A stretch of 64,000 nt of DNA from Bryobacteraceae bacterium (GTDB lineage Bacteria > Acidobacteriota > Terriglobia > Bryobacterales > Bryobacteraceae): the NCBI GenBank assembly GCA_019748195.1, contig JAIEPW010000069.1, forward strand, positions 1-64,000. The letters are read 5' to 3'. The first letter of the stretch is position 1, and each line of letters opens with the position of its first letter. A model generated the notes under the pieces. The model searched no databases, had not been told where the DNA came from, and saw nothing but the letters and a program-made list of their open reading frames with translations. Position numbers and translations under genes: made by a program. Positions 38,258 through 46,624 of the stretch are shown here, piece after piece.

Positions 38258-39994
38258 ATGCGACGTACTCCGATTGTGCTCGCCTGCTCCGCGCTCGCCG
38301 CGCTGCTCGCCTTCCAGGGCGCCGCCCAGCGGGAGATTCGAAGAGGCCCGGTTTTCTCCATCACCCTCCCCGCCGGCAAGGCTTCGCAGCCGTTGGACGG
38401 CCGCCTCCTCCTTCTGCTGTCGACCGATCCGAAGGACGAGCCGCGGTTCCAGATCAGCGACGGGCCGAACACGCAGATCGTTTACGGAGTCGACGTAGAG
38501 GCTTGGAAGCCCGGCTCGGCCGTTCCGGTGGACGCCGCCGCGTTCGGCTATCCGGTGCGTTCGCTGGCGGATCTCAAGCCTGGCGAATACACCGTGCAAG
38601 CGCTTCTGGACAAGTACGAGACGTTCCGGCGTTCCGACGGGCACACGGTGAAGCTGCCCATGGATCGCGGGGAAGGGAGGCAGTGGAACCGTGCGCCGGG
38701 CAACCTGTATTCAAAACACACGAAACTCAGCGTCCAAGCCGACTCCCGGATCAGTCTCGTGCTCGATCAGGAAATCCCGCCCATTCCGGAACCGAAGGAC
38801 ACCAAGTACGTCAAGCACATCCGCATCCAGAGCGAACTGCTGACCAAGTTCTGGGGCCGCCCGATGTACCTGGGAGCGCACGTGCTGGTCCCCGAAGGAT
38901 TCGATTCGCACCCGGAAGCCCGTTACCCGCTGGTCGTGTTTCACGGGCATTTTCCGGCCGACTTCGGCGGGTTCCGGACGGAGCCTCCCGACCCCAACCT
39001 GAAGCCGGATTACAGCGAACGCTTCCAGCTCGCCGGCTACAACCGCATCCAGCAGCAGGAAGCCTACGACTTCTACAAAACCTGGACCGGACCCAACTTC
39101 CCGCGCATGCTGATCGTCGAAATCCAGCATGCAAACCCCTTCTACGACGATTCCTACGCGGTGAACTCGGCCAACCTGGGACCCTACGGCGACGCCATCA
39201 TGAAGGAGCTGATTCCGCACATCGAAAAGAAGTTCCGCGGAATCGGGCAGGGTTGGGCGAGGTTCACCTACGGAGGGTCCACGGGGGGATGGGAGGCGCT
39301 GGCCGTGCAGCTTCTCTATCCGGACGAGTTCAACGGGTGCTTCGCCGCCTGCCCGGATCCCATTGATTTCCGCGCCTACACCGTGGTGGATATCTACAAG
39401 GACAAGAACGCATATTTTCTGGACGGCGCGCATAAGCGAGTGCCGCGTCCCGGCAAGCGCGATTATCTGGGGCACGTGTCCGCCACCCTGCAGGACATGA
39501 ATTACTACGAGCTCGCGCTGGGGACGAAGTCGCGGTCGGGGCAGCAGTGGGACATCTGGGAAGCCGTGTATTCGCCGGTTGGGCCGGACGGCTATCCGAA
39601 ACGGATCTTCGATAAGCTCACCGGCGATATCGATCGCAAGGTAGCGGAGCACTGGCGCGAGAACTACGATCTGCGCCACATCGCGGAACGGGATTGGGCG
39701 AAACTCGGGCCCAAGGTCCGGGGCAAGATCCACATCTACTGCGGCGACATGGACAACTACTACCTGAACAACGCCGTGTACCTGATGGAGGACTTCCTGA
39801 AGAAGACCAAGAATCCGCCGGCGGATGCCGAGGTCGCCTACGGCGACCGCGCCGAGCATTGCTGGAACGGCGACCCCAAGCTGCCGAACGCGATCTCACG
39901 GCTGCGCTACAACACGATGTATGTGCCGCGAATCCTGAAGCGGATCGAGGCGTCGGCGCCGCCGGGCGCGGATCTGAAGAGCTGGCGCTACTGA
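38258..39994 (+). CDS. Secreted alpha/beta-hydrolase, putative esterase
   Basis: A 578-residue protein with a signal peptide (about residues 1-22). An N-terminal beta domain (about 25-170) precedes an alpha/beta-hydrolase of the esterase D type. The segment YPLVVFHGHFP is the oxyanion strand, the nucleophile elbow is YGGSTGGWEA (Ser near 341), and HCW near 535 gives the likely His. The acid residue is probably in GDMDNYY. Substrate is unknown. The C-terminus overlaps the convergent PIN toxin by 7 bp. Confidence 0.72.
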   Translation: MRRTPIVLACSALAALLAFQGAAQREIRRGPVFSITLPAGKASQPLDGRLLLLLSTDPKDEPRFQISDGPNTQIVYGVDVEAWKPGSAVPVDAAAFGYPVRSLADLKPGEYTVQALLDKYETFRRSDGHTVKLPMDRGEGRQWNRAPGNLYSKHTKLSVQADSRISLVLDQEIPPIPEPKDTKYVKHIRIQSELLTKFWGRPMYLGAHVLVPEGFDSHPEARYPLVVFHGHFPADFGGFRTEPPDPNLKPDYSERFQLAGYNRIQQQEAYDFYKTWTGPNFPRMLIVEIQHANPFYDDSYAVNSANLGPYGDAIMKELIPHIEKKFRGIGQGWARFTYGGSTGGWEALAVQLLYPDEFNGCFAACPDPIDFRAYTVVDIYKDKNAYFLDGAHKRVPRPGKRDYLGHVSATLQDMNYYELALGTKSRSGQQWDIWEAVYSPVGPDGYPKRIFDKLTGDIDRKVAEHWRENYDLRHIAERDWAKLGPKVRGKIHIYCGDMDNYYLNNAVYLMEDFLKKTKNPPADAEVAYGDRAEHCWNGDPKLPNAISRLRYNTMYVPRILKRIEASAPPGADLKSWRY

Positions 39995-40389
39995 ATCAGA
40001 ATCAGCTCGATTCCCGGTATGTTGCGGTACAGCCTGCGGTCACAGGTCAGCAGCCGGGCATCGACCGAAAAAGCGGTGGCGGCGATCAGCAGATCGTGCG
40101 CACCCGCGCCTTGTCCCCGCTGGTGGAGGTGCGCCCACAGGTTGGCGTGAACGCGGGCGGCGGCCAGATCGAAGGGCAGGGACGGGACGCGGTCCAGAAA
40201 ACCTTCCACGTGGAGCCGTCGCTTTTCGCGATACGGAGAGGTGGCTCGCGCCAGCCCGTGAAGCAGTTCGGACGCAGTGACCGCGCTGATCGCGACATCG
40301 TCGTCTCCGTGATCCGCCATCCAGGCCCCCAGGTCGAAGCGCCCGCGCTCGGCCGCGATCAGCACGCTGGTATCGAGCAGGATTCTCAC
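39988..40389 (-). CDS. vapC: PIN-domain toxin (VapC family)
   Basis: A 133-residue ribonuclease toxin. The acidic PIN site is intact: LLDTSVLIAAE (Asp6), AVTASELLHG (Glu near 42), and AHDLLIAATA with LTCDRRLY (two Asp near 98 and 116). It overlaps the antitoxin gene by 4 bp (ATGA), as expected of a coupled toxin-antitoxin pair. The RNA target cannot be read from sequence. Confidence 0.9.
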   Translation of the reverse strand: MRILLDTSVLIAAERGRFDLGAWMADHGDDDVAISAVTASELLHGLARATSPYREKRRLHVEGFLDRVPSLPFDLAAARVHANLWAHLHQRGQGAGAHDLLIAATAFSVDARLLTCDRRLYRNIPGIELILIQ

Positions 40390-40640
40390 CAGCGCGGGTC
40401 CGGAACCGAGGGCTGCGCCGCGCGGATTTCTTCCAGGTCCGCGGCGAATTCAGGGTCGGCCTTGGGCGCGCTCTTCAGGTAATCGAACAGCACCGAGCCT
40501 TTGACGAACCGCCGCTCCACGGGGCTCATGCGGCAGATGGGCTCGCCGTTGCGCTCGATCACGAACTCTTCACCCCGGTAGTGGACCCGGTTGAGCAGAT
40601 CCGAGAAATCCCGAGCTGCCTTGGTAGCAGTCGTTTTCAT
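40386..40640 (-). CDS. Type II antitoxin, Phd/YefM-like
   Basis: An 84-residue antitoxin with the Phd/YefM N-terminal DNA-binding fold (TATKAARDFSDLLNRV, GEEFVIERNGEPICRM). The charged C-terminal tail (about 50-84) would wrap the toxin. The start is the ATG at 40640, 6 bp after a strong -10 box. It is the first gene of the module. Confidence 0.88.
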   Translation of the reverse strand: MKTTATKAARDFSDLLNRVHYRGEEFVIERNGEPICRMSPVERRFVKGSVLFDYLKSAPKADPEFAADLEEIRAAQPSVPDPRW

Positions 40641-40646
40641 ACAATC

Positions 40647-40675
40647 ATATTATCTGATTATCTGACATCTGTCAA
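40647..40675 (-). promoter_or_regulatory. Strong promoter of the antitoxin-toxin operon, with operator-like repeats
   Basis: On the minus strand a perfect -35 TTGACA is 17 bp from TAATAT. Inside the spacer are an inverted repeat TGACA-GA-TGTCA and the tandem direct repeat TCAGATAA x2, likely autorepression sites. The -35 box overlaps the stop codon of the neighbouring amidohydrolase-like gene. Only 6 bp separate the -10 box from the ATG, so the leader is extremely short. Confidence 0.7.
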
Positions 40676-41928
40676 GGGCGCTGCCGGCTGTGGACCTCCA
40701 CTCCCCCCACGAACACCCGTTCCACCCAGCTCTTTACCGACAAGGGTGGGCCGTCCAGGACGATCACGTCCGCGTCCTTGCCGGTTTCCAGGCTCCCGAT
40801 GCGGTTGGCGACGCCCATGATCTCGGCGGGCGCAAGAGTCAGAAAGCGCAGCACATCCTCTTCACTTAAGCCGTAGCCGGCGGCTACGGCGGCATCGAGC
40901 AGCAGCCACTTGCTGGAGCCCGCCGGGGCCAATGAGCCAAAGCTGCGGGAGAAGGATGCGATGGCGATCTTAACCCCCGCGGCTTTCAGTTTCGCCGCGG
41001 AAGCCTCATCCACGGGCGGATAGTCGGCTTTATCGGGGATTTCCTCGTTGCTCACCCAGGGGTGCGAAACCTGTCCCAGCACGACAGGTACATTGCGCGA
41101 GGCGAGCAGAGATCGCAGTTCCCAAGCAGCCGCGCCGCCGTCGATGATCAGATCGAAGCCGAACTCCTGGGCAATGTTCAAGGCCGATCGGATGTCGGTA
41201 GCGCTGTTGGCCTGAACGCGTCCGGGAAGCTCCTTGCGCAGAAGGCGTCCCAGCGCCTCCATGCCGAGATCGCGTGGCGCGGTGGGATTGGCGGCGCGGT
41301 TGCGCTGGTATTCCTGGGCTTTGATGAGCATCTGCCGCAGCATGGCGGCCTGGGCCATGCGGGTGGCGGGATCGCGCTGGCGCTGGTTGGCGGCTTTCTT
41401 GGGCGGATCGCCCAGGGCGAGATCCATGGCGGCGGGCTCGCGAACGATCAGCGATTCCAGGTTCTCGCCGGCGGTCTTCACCACCGCGCCCTGGCCGCCG
41501 ATCACGGAGTTGTCCGCCGGTGCGATGTACATGGTGGTCACGCCGCCGGAGAGTGATTCCGTCAGGCGAATCGGCCCGTACTTGCCGGAGCCCATGGTTC
41601 CGAAGGGGTTGAAGGCTTCGATGGCGCGCAGTTCGGGTGTCAGGGAGTTGGACGGCTCATTCAGGTCGTTCGCCGCGAATCCGAGCGAGGTCATGGCGTC
41701 GACCAGGCCCGGCATCACGTACTTGCCGCGGCAATCGATCACCAGTGCGCCCGCGGGGACGGCCACCTGCGCGCCCACGGCGGCGATCTTGCCGTCGCGC
41801 AGAATCACGGTTCCGTTCGGGATGGCGGGTCCGCTGACGGGCAGCACGGTTCCGCCTTGCAGCGCCACGGGCCGGGTTTGCGCAAGGGCGGTGGCAGCCA
41901 GGAACCAGGTTGCGGAAAGCAGCTTCAT
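40672..41928 (-). CDS. Amidohydrolase-like protein lacking all recognisable metal ligands (pseudoenzyme)
   Basis: A 418-residue exported protein with a signal peptide (MKLLSATWFLAATALAQ). It has the composite amidohydrolase fold (beta-sandwich GTVLPVSGPAIPNGTVILRD, barrel, C-terminal GSLETGKDADVIVLDG). It aligns with its neighbour at 41925-43115, but the HxH is replaced (VDAMTSLG at 77-83), and the later His-bearing motifs have become VQANSATD, IIDGGAAAWE and IASFSRS. Activity as a metallohydrolase is not expected. The start ATG at 41928 overlaps the neighbour's stop by 4 bp; longer frames upstream lie inside that gene. Confidence 0.87.
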   Translation of the reverse strand: MKLLSATWFLAATALAQTRPVALQGGTVLPVSGPAIPNGTVILRDGKIAAVGAQVAVPAGALVIDCRGKYVMPGLVDAMTSLGFAANDLNEPSNSLTPELRAIEAFNPFGTMGSGKYGPIRLTESLSGGVTTMYIAPADNSVIGGQGAVVKTAGENLESLIVREPAAMDLALGDPPKKAANQRQRDPATRMAQAAMLRQMLIKAQEYQRNRAANPTAPRDLGMEALGRLLRKELPGRVQANSATDIRSALNIAQEFGFDLIIDGGAAAWELRSLLASRNVPVVLGQVSHPWVSNEEIPDKADYPPVDEASAAKLKAAGVKIAIASFSRSFGSLAPAGSSKWLLLDAAVAAGYGLSEEDVLRFLTLAPAEIMGVANRIGSLETGKDADVIVLDGPPLSVKSWVERVFVGGVEVHSRQRP

Positions 41929-43115
41929 TTCTTTTCCTCTTTCTGACGGTCGTAGAGCAGCACGCCATCGCCGAACACCATTTCCACGCGGGATCGCGGC
42001 TCGTACCAGGGCCCGTCGAAGAGCACCAGGTCGGCATCCTTGCCCGTTTCGATACTGCCGATGCGGTCGGCTACGCGGGCGATCTGCGCGGTATTGAGGG
42101 TTACCGCCTTCAGCGCTTCCGCTTCCGGCAGTCCGTAGCGCATGGCAATGGCGGCGCAGAGGCGCAGCCACTTCTGCTGCAGCACCGGCGCGTCGGTGTG
42201 CATCGCGATGCGCACGCCGGCTTTCCACAGGACCGTGGGGCCCTCCAGCACGTCCTCGCTGATGCCGATGCGCGGTCCCAGCGGCATCACCACCGCGTTC
42301 ACGCCCCGCTTGGCGATTTCCGGGGCCACCTTGTAGGCCTCGGTGGAGTGGTGCAGCGTCAGGTCAAAACCAAATTCGTCCTTCAGGCGCAGCAGCGTCA
42401 TGACGTCGGTTGCGGAGTGTACGTGGGCGCGCACCCTCTGCTTTCCGGCCAGCACCTCGGCCATGGCTTCATAGCCGAGGTCGCGGGCCGGCGGGTTGCC
42501 TTTCTTATCGCCTTCTTCCCACTTCTTCCAGGACGCCGTATATTCCTGGGTCTTGATCAGGTACTGGCGGAGGTTGGCGGCGACGCCCATCGCGGTGGCG
42601 GGATAGCGATCAGGGAATTTCGGTCCCATCGCGAACTTCATGCCGCCCCTTTCGGTGAGGATTCGCTTGGGCAGGTCGTCGCCGAAGGTCTTGATCACCA
42701 GCGCCTGGCCGCTGACGTTCTCGCCGCTGCCAGGTCCGGTGATCACGGTGGTGACGCCGCCGCGCATCGCCTCCTTCCATTGCTCATCGTTCAGGTCCAG
42801 CGCGTCCAGGATGCGGTGCTGCGGTCCGATGATCATCGGCCGGTCATTCAGGTCGGTCGCCTTGGCCCCGATATGGGAATGCTCGTCGATCATGCCCGGG
42901 GTGATGTGTTTGCCCTGGGCGTCGATGACGCGCGCGCCTTGCGGGATGGCGGCGCCGGCCCCCACGGCGGCGATCTTGCCGGCCCTGATGATGATGGTTG
43001 CGTTGGGGATCGGCGGACCGGCCGCGGTATGGACAGTGGCCCCGCGGATGGCTGTGGTTTCCTGCGCGCTGGCCCAGGCAGCCGCGGCCAGCAGGACGAC
43101 GATCGGAATTCGCAT
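41925..43115 (-). CDS. Secreted metal-dependent amidohydrolase
   Basis: A 396-residue exported hydrolase with a signal peptide (MRIPIVVLLAAAAWASAQ). Its metal ligands are present: IDEHSHIG (His79, His81), RAHVHSATD, LTLHHSTE and IAMHTDAP (the Asp after the last His). The sandwich domain and the C-terminal IGSIETGKDADLVLFDG segment are typical of imidazolonepropionase/dipeptidase-like members. It is translated first, followed through an ATGA overlap by the metal-less homologue. The substrate is unknown. Confidence 0.88.
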   Translation of the reverse strand: MRIPIVVLLAAAAWASAQETTAIRGATVHTAAGPPIPNATIIIRAGKIAAVGAGAAIPQGARVIDAQGKHITPGMIDEHSHIGAKATDLNDRPMIIGPQHRILDALDLNDEQWKEAMRGGVTTVITGPGSGENVSGQALVIKTFGDDLPKRILTERGGMKFAMGPKFPDRYPATAMGVAANLRQYLIKTQEYTASWKKWEEGDKKGNPPARDLGYEAMAEVLAGKQRVRAHVHSATDVMTLLRLKDEFGFDLTLHHSTEAYKVAPEIAKRGVNAVVMPLGPRIGISEDVLEGPTVLWKAGVRIAMHTDAPVLQQKWLRLCAAIAMRYGLPEAEALKAVTLNTAQIARVADRIGSIETGKDADLVLFDGPWYEPRSRVEMVFGDGVLLYDRQKEEKK

Positions 43116-43196
43116 TGGGAAAGGATACCGAAAGTGGGTTCAACAAGTTGCCCGCGGCGGCGAACGTTACATGCGCAAAGCACCTAACGTAGGCAA

Positions 43197-43225
43197 ACAT
43201 GCGCTGCACATGTATATAATGGAGG
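43197..43225 (+). promoter_or_regulatory. Operator-promoter of the FitA/VapC-type module
   Basis: An imperfect inverted repeat ACATGCGC-T-GCACATGT (43197-43213) touches a TATAAT box (43215-43220), followed by GGAGG (43221-43225). A further half-site ACATGCGC sits at 43169-43176. This layout fits autorepression by a ribbon-helix-helix antitoxin. Confidence 0.6.
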
Positions 43226-43226
43226 C

Positions 43227-43454
43227 ATGGGAAAGATGGTCCAGATCCGTAACATGCCCGAGCAAATGCATCGGACCTTGAAATCCAGAGCAGCCCTGGA
43301 AGGAATGTCGCTTTCCGCGTATCTCTTGCGAGAGATGGAGACTCTCGCGGAGAAACCCACGTGGGCCGAATTGGAAGAGCGTATGCGGAATCGCAAGCCG
43401 GCTCGCGTTCGCGAAACGAGCGCACAGGCGGTACGCGCTATTCGAGGACAATGA
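43227..43454 (+). CDS. Antitoxin, FitA-like ribbon-helix-helix protein
   Basis: A 75-residue antitoxin with the ribbon-helix-helix opening VQIRNMPEQMHRTLKSRAAL and MSLSAYLLREME. The C-terminal Arg/Glu-rich tail binds the toxin. The ATG at 43227 is only 1 bp from GGAGG, so the in-frame ATG at 43236 (MVQIRNMPEQ), at 10 bp spacing, may be the true start. The surrounding sequence is visibly more AT-rich than its neighbours, hinting at acquisition. Confidence 0.85.
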   Translation: MGKMVQIRNMPEQMHRTLKSRAALEGMSLSAYLLREMETLAEKPTWAELEERMRNRKPARVRETSAQAVRAIRGQ

Positions 43455-43840
43455 TCGTCATTGATGCGTCAGTGGTTGCCGAACTCCTGCTGCAGGGAGC
43501 CCAGGCCTCCAAGATCTGGGCGATGCTTACCGGGAGGCGAGGCGTCGTCGCGGCCCCCGCGATTCTCGACTTAGAAGTAGCGAGCGTCCTTCGGCGAAAG
43601 AGTTTCCGCAGCGAGATTACGGATGTGGAGGCTTCCGAAGCGCTCAAGTTCTATCAGCTTATGCGGATCGAGAAGTTCAGGACATCGGGTGTCCTAGATC
43701 GTGTTTGGGCTCTGCGATCCGATTTCACGCCTTACGACGCGTCCTACATTGCTCTAGCGGAACTGTTGGGCGCCACCTTCGTGACGCGCGATGAGGCACT
43801 GATATCCACGCTGCACAAGGCCCGGGTGGAACTGATCTGA
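43451..43840 (+). CDS. PIN-domain toxin (VapC/FitB type)
   Basis: A 129-residue PIN ribonuclease. Catalytic acids are in MIVIDASVVAELL (Asp5), AILDLEVASVL (Glu near 42), TPYDASYIALAE (Asp near 97) and VTRDEALI. The start is the ATG at 43451, which overlaps the antitoxin stop by 4 bp; the longer frame starting at 43361 lies inside the antitoxin gene. Sequence bias matches the antitoxin, unlike the rest of the window. Confidence 0.9.
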   Translation: MIVIDASVVAELLLQGAQASKIWAMLTGRRGVVAAPAILDLEVASVLRRKSFRSEITDVEASEALKFYQLMRIEKFRTSGVLDRVWALRSDFTPYDASYIALAELLGATFVTRDEALISTLHKARVELI

Positions 43841-43901
43841 TCGAACCTCCGCGCGGCAATTCCGTATCCTAAGGGAGTGCGCCTTCGCGCACGAACGACA
43901 T

Positions 43902-46538
43902 ATGAATCCAATTCTAAAGTCAGTCGTATTTCTGGCGGTCGCCTGCGCCCCCTCGCTGGCGCAGCTTCCGCCCCTGCTGGACCGTGAGCTCTTTTTCGGG
44001 AACCCGGAATATGCGGGAGCCCAGATCTCGCCGGACGGGCAATACATCGCCTTCCTGAAGCCGCTCAACAACACCCGCAACATCTGGGTGAAGAAGACAG
44101 CGGAGCCGTTCTCCGCCGCCAAGCCGGTAACCAATGAAACCAAGCGGCCGATCCCGGCGTTCTTCTGGACCCGCGACGGCAAGAGCATCCTGTTCATCCG
44201 CGACAACGACGGCGACGAGAACTACAACGTCTGGTCGGCGGATCCCGCCGGGCAGAAGTCCGCGCGCAATCTCACCGATGCCAAGGGCGTCGTGGCATTC
44301 ATCTACGCCACCCCGAAGAACGACCCCAATACGGTCTACGTCGGCTTGAACGATCGCGACAAAGCCTGGCACGACCTATACAAGCTGAATCTGACCACCG
44401 GGGAGCGCACGTTGCTGCGCAAGAATACCGATCGCATCTCCGGCTGGTTCTTCGACAACCAGGGCGCGCTGCGCCTGGCGATTCGCTCGGCGGAGAACGG
44501 CGACAGCGAGATCCTGCGCGTCGATCCGGACAAGTTCGAGAAGGTGTATTCCTGCACGGTGCTCGAAACCTGCGTTCCCGTCCGCTTCCATAAGGACGGT
44601 AAGCGGGTCTACATGGCCTCGAACAAGGGCCAGGACCTGATGTCGCTGGTGTTGTTCGACCCGCAGTCGGCGAAGGTCGAGATGGTGGAAACCGATCCGC
44701 TGAACAAGGTCGACTTCGGCCAGGCGGTGTTCTCGGAAGTCACCGACGAACTTGCTGTCACCGCCTATGAGGACGAACGCCAGCGCCTGTACTGGAAAGA
44801 CAAGGGTTACGAAGCTGACTACAAATGGCTGAAATCCAAGCTGGGCGACAAGGAAATCAACATCGGCGCCCGTACCCGCGATGAGAACCTCTGGATCGTG
44901 ACCGCTCTCAGCGACACGGAGCCGGGCGAGACGTACCTGTTCGACCGCAAGAACAAGAAGCTGGAAATGCAGTACAAGATCCGCGAAAAACTGCCTCGCG
45001 AGCACCTGGCGAAGATGCAGCCGGTGAAGTACGAGTCCTCCGACGGGCTGGAGATTCCGGCATATCTGACGCTGCCCAAGGGAGTGGAGGCCAAGAATCT
45101 GCCGGTGATGATCGTGCCGCACGGCGGACCCTGGGCTCGCGATTCGTGGGGTTATAGCGGGTTCGCGCAGTTTCTGGCCAACCGCGGCTATGCCGTGCTG
45201 CAGCCGAACTTCCGCGCCTCCACCGGCTACGGCCGCAAGTTCCTGGATCGCGGGAATAAGCAGTGGGGCGACAAGATGCAGGACGACATCACCTGGGGCG
45301 TGAAATGGCTGGTGGCCAAGGGCATCGCCGATCCGAAGCGGGTGGGCATCATGGGCGGCAGCTACGGAGGCTACACCACGCTGGCGGGTGTGGCGTTCAC
45401 GCCGGACCTTTACCGGGCGGCGGTGGCGATTGTCGCGCCCTCCAACCTGATCACGCTGCTCGATTCCATCCCGCCCTACTGGGAAGCGGGTCGGTCGTTG
45501 TTTTACGAGCGCATGGGCGATCCCCGCACGCCGGAGGGGAAGGCGCAACTGATGCGCCAGTCGCCGTTGAACTCGGCCGCCAAGATCAAGACGCCGCTGA
45601 TGGTAGTGCAGGGCGCCAACGATCCGCGCGTGAACAAGGCGGAAAGCGACCAGATCGTGATCGCCCTGCGCGACCGGAAGTTTCCCGTGGAGTACATCGT
45701 GGCGCCGGATGAAGGACACGGCTTTCAGCGTCCGGTGAACAACATGGCGATGTTCTATGCGGCGGAGAACTTCCTGGCGAAGCATCTGGGAGGCAGGGCG
45801 CAGACGGATGCTCCCGCCGATGTTTCGGCGCGGCTGAAGGAAATCACCGTGGACCCGGCGGCCGTGAAGCTGGCGCCGAAGGTGGACGCCTCCGCCGTGC
45901 AGGCGCCGGTCCCCACGGGAACGCTGACGCCGGGCACCGCCAACTACGACGTGAAGATCGCGTTGGGCGCGCAGAACGTCGCGATGAGCGTCACCTCCAC
46001 GATCGCGCGGGAAAACGGAGACTGGGTGCTCACGGAAACCGCGAAGGGTCCCATGGGCGAGGCTTCGGACCGCATGGTCCTGGACGGCAAGACGCTGCAA
46101 CTAAAAAAGCGAACCGCCGGACAAGGCCCCATGTCCATTGACGTGGAACTGAAGGACAAAAAGGCGTCCGGCGTGATGAAAGCCGGAGGGCAGGACCGGC
46201 CCATGAACTTCGACCTGGGCGGCCCGGTGTTCGGCGACGGCGCCATGACCATGCAGTCCATCTCCGCGCTGCCGCTGGCCGAGGGCTACACGGTCACGCT
46301 GCGCGGCATCGACATGATGAAGCAGAAGCCTTCGCTGCTGACGCTCAAGGTGGCGGGCTCCGAGCAGGTCACGGTGCCGGCGGGGACCTTCGACGCTTAC
46401 AAAGTCGAGATCACTTCGGCGGAAGGCGGAGCCGACAAGACCACTCTATGGGTGGCCAAGACCCCGCGCAAGACGGTGAAGGCGGTCTCGGTGATGCCAC
46501 AGATGAACGGGGCGACGCTGACGGCGGAACTGAAGTAG
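43902..46538 (+). CDS. Secreted S9 prolyl-oligopeptidase-family peptidase with extra C-terminal domain
   Basis: An 878-residue exported peptidase with a signal peptide (MNPILKSVVFLAVACAPSLAQ). A beta-propeller (about 25-370) gates the catalytic alpha/beta-hydrolase domain (about 390-640). The Ser is in MGGSYGGYTTLAG (near 487), Asp in GANDPRVNKAE and His in PDEGHGF (near 605). Roughly 230 further residues (about 650-878) form a beta-rich DUF3108-like domain (MSVTSTIARENGDW, VPAGTFDAYKVEI) not usual for S9. It probably degrades short peptides in the periplasm. Confidence 0.9.
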   Translation: MNPILKSVVFLAVACAPSLAQLPPLLDRELFFGNPEYAGAQISPDGQYIAFLKPLNNTRNIWVKKTAEPFSAAKPVTNETKRPIPAFFWTRDGKSILFIRDNDGDENYNVWSADPAGQKSARNLTDAKGVVAFIYATPKNDPNTVYVGLNDRDKAWHDLYKLNLTTGERTLLRKNTDRISGWFFDNQGALRLAIRSAENGDSEILRVDPDKFEKVYSCTVLETCVPVRFHKDGKRVYMASNKGQDLMSLVLFDPQSAKVEMVETDPLNKVDFGQAVFSEVTDELAVTAYEDERQRLYWKDKGYEADYKWLKSKLGDKEINIGARTRDENLWIVTALSDTEPGETYLFDRKNKKLEMQYKIREKLPREHLAKMQPVKYESSDGLEIPAYLTLPKGVEAKNLPVMIVPHGGPWARDSWGYSGFAQFLANRGYAVLQPNFRASTGYGRKFLDRGNKQWGDKMQDDITWGVKWLVAKGIADPKRVGIMGGSYGGYTTLAGVAFTPDLYRAAVAIVAPSNLITLLDSIPPYWEAGRSLFYERMGDPRTPEGKAQLMRQSPLNSAAKIKTPLMVVQGANDPRVNKAESDQIVIALRDRKFPVEYIVAPDEGHGFQRPVNNMAMFYAAENFLAKHLGGRAQTDAPADVSARLKEITVDPAAVKLAPKVDASAVQAPVPTGTLTPGTANYDVKIALGAQNVAMSVTSTIARENGDWVLTETAKGPMGEASDRMVLDGKTLQLKKRTAGQGPMSIDVELKDKKASGVMKAGGQDRPMNFDLGGPVFGDGAMTMQSISALPLAEGYTVTLRGIDMMKQKPSLLTLKVAGSEQVTVPAGTFDAYKVEITSAEGGADKTTLWVAKTPRKTVKAVSVMPQMNGATLTAELK

Positions 46539-46555
46539 CTCGTCGAGCAACGGAA

Positions 46556-46575
46556 GCGGCCGGATTCCCGGCCGC
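46556..46575 (+). terminator. GC-rich hairpin after the S9 peptidase gene
   Basis: A perfect 8-bp stem (GCGGCCGG with CCGGCCGC, loop ATTC) stands 17 bp after the stop codon. No T-run follows, so it is at best a weak or Rho-assisted terminator. Confidence 0.3.
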
Positions 46576-46624
46576 TCCCCGCTCCAGTTGACGCGGCCGC
46601 ACACGCCGCGAAACCATAGGAGCA

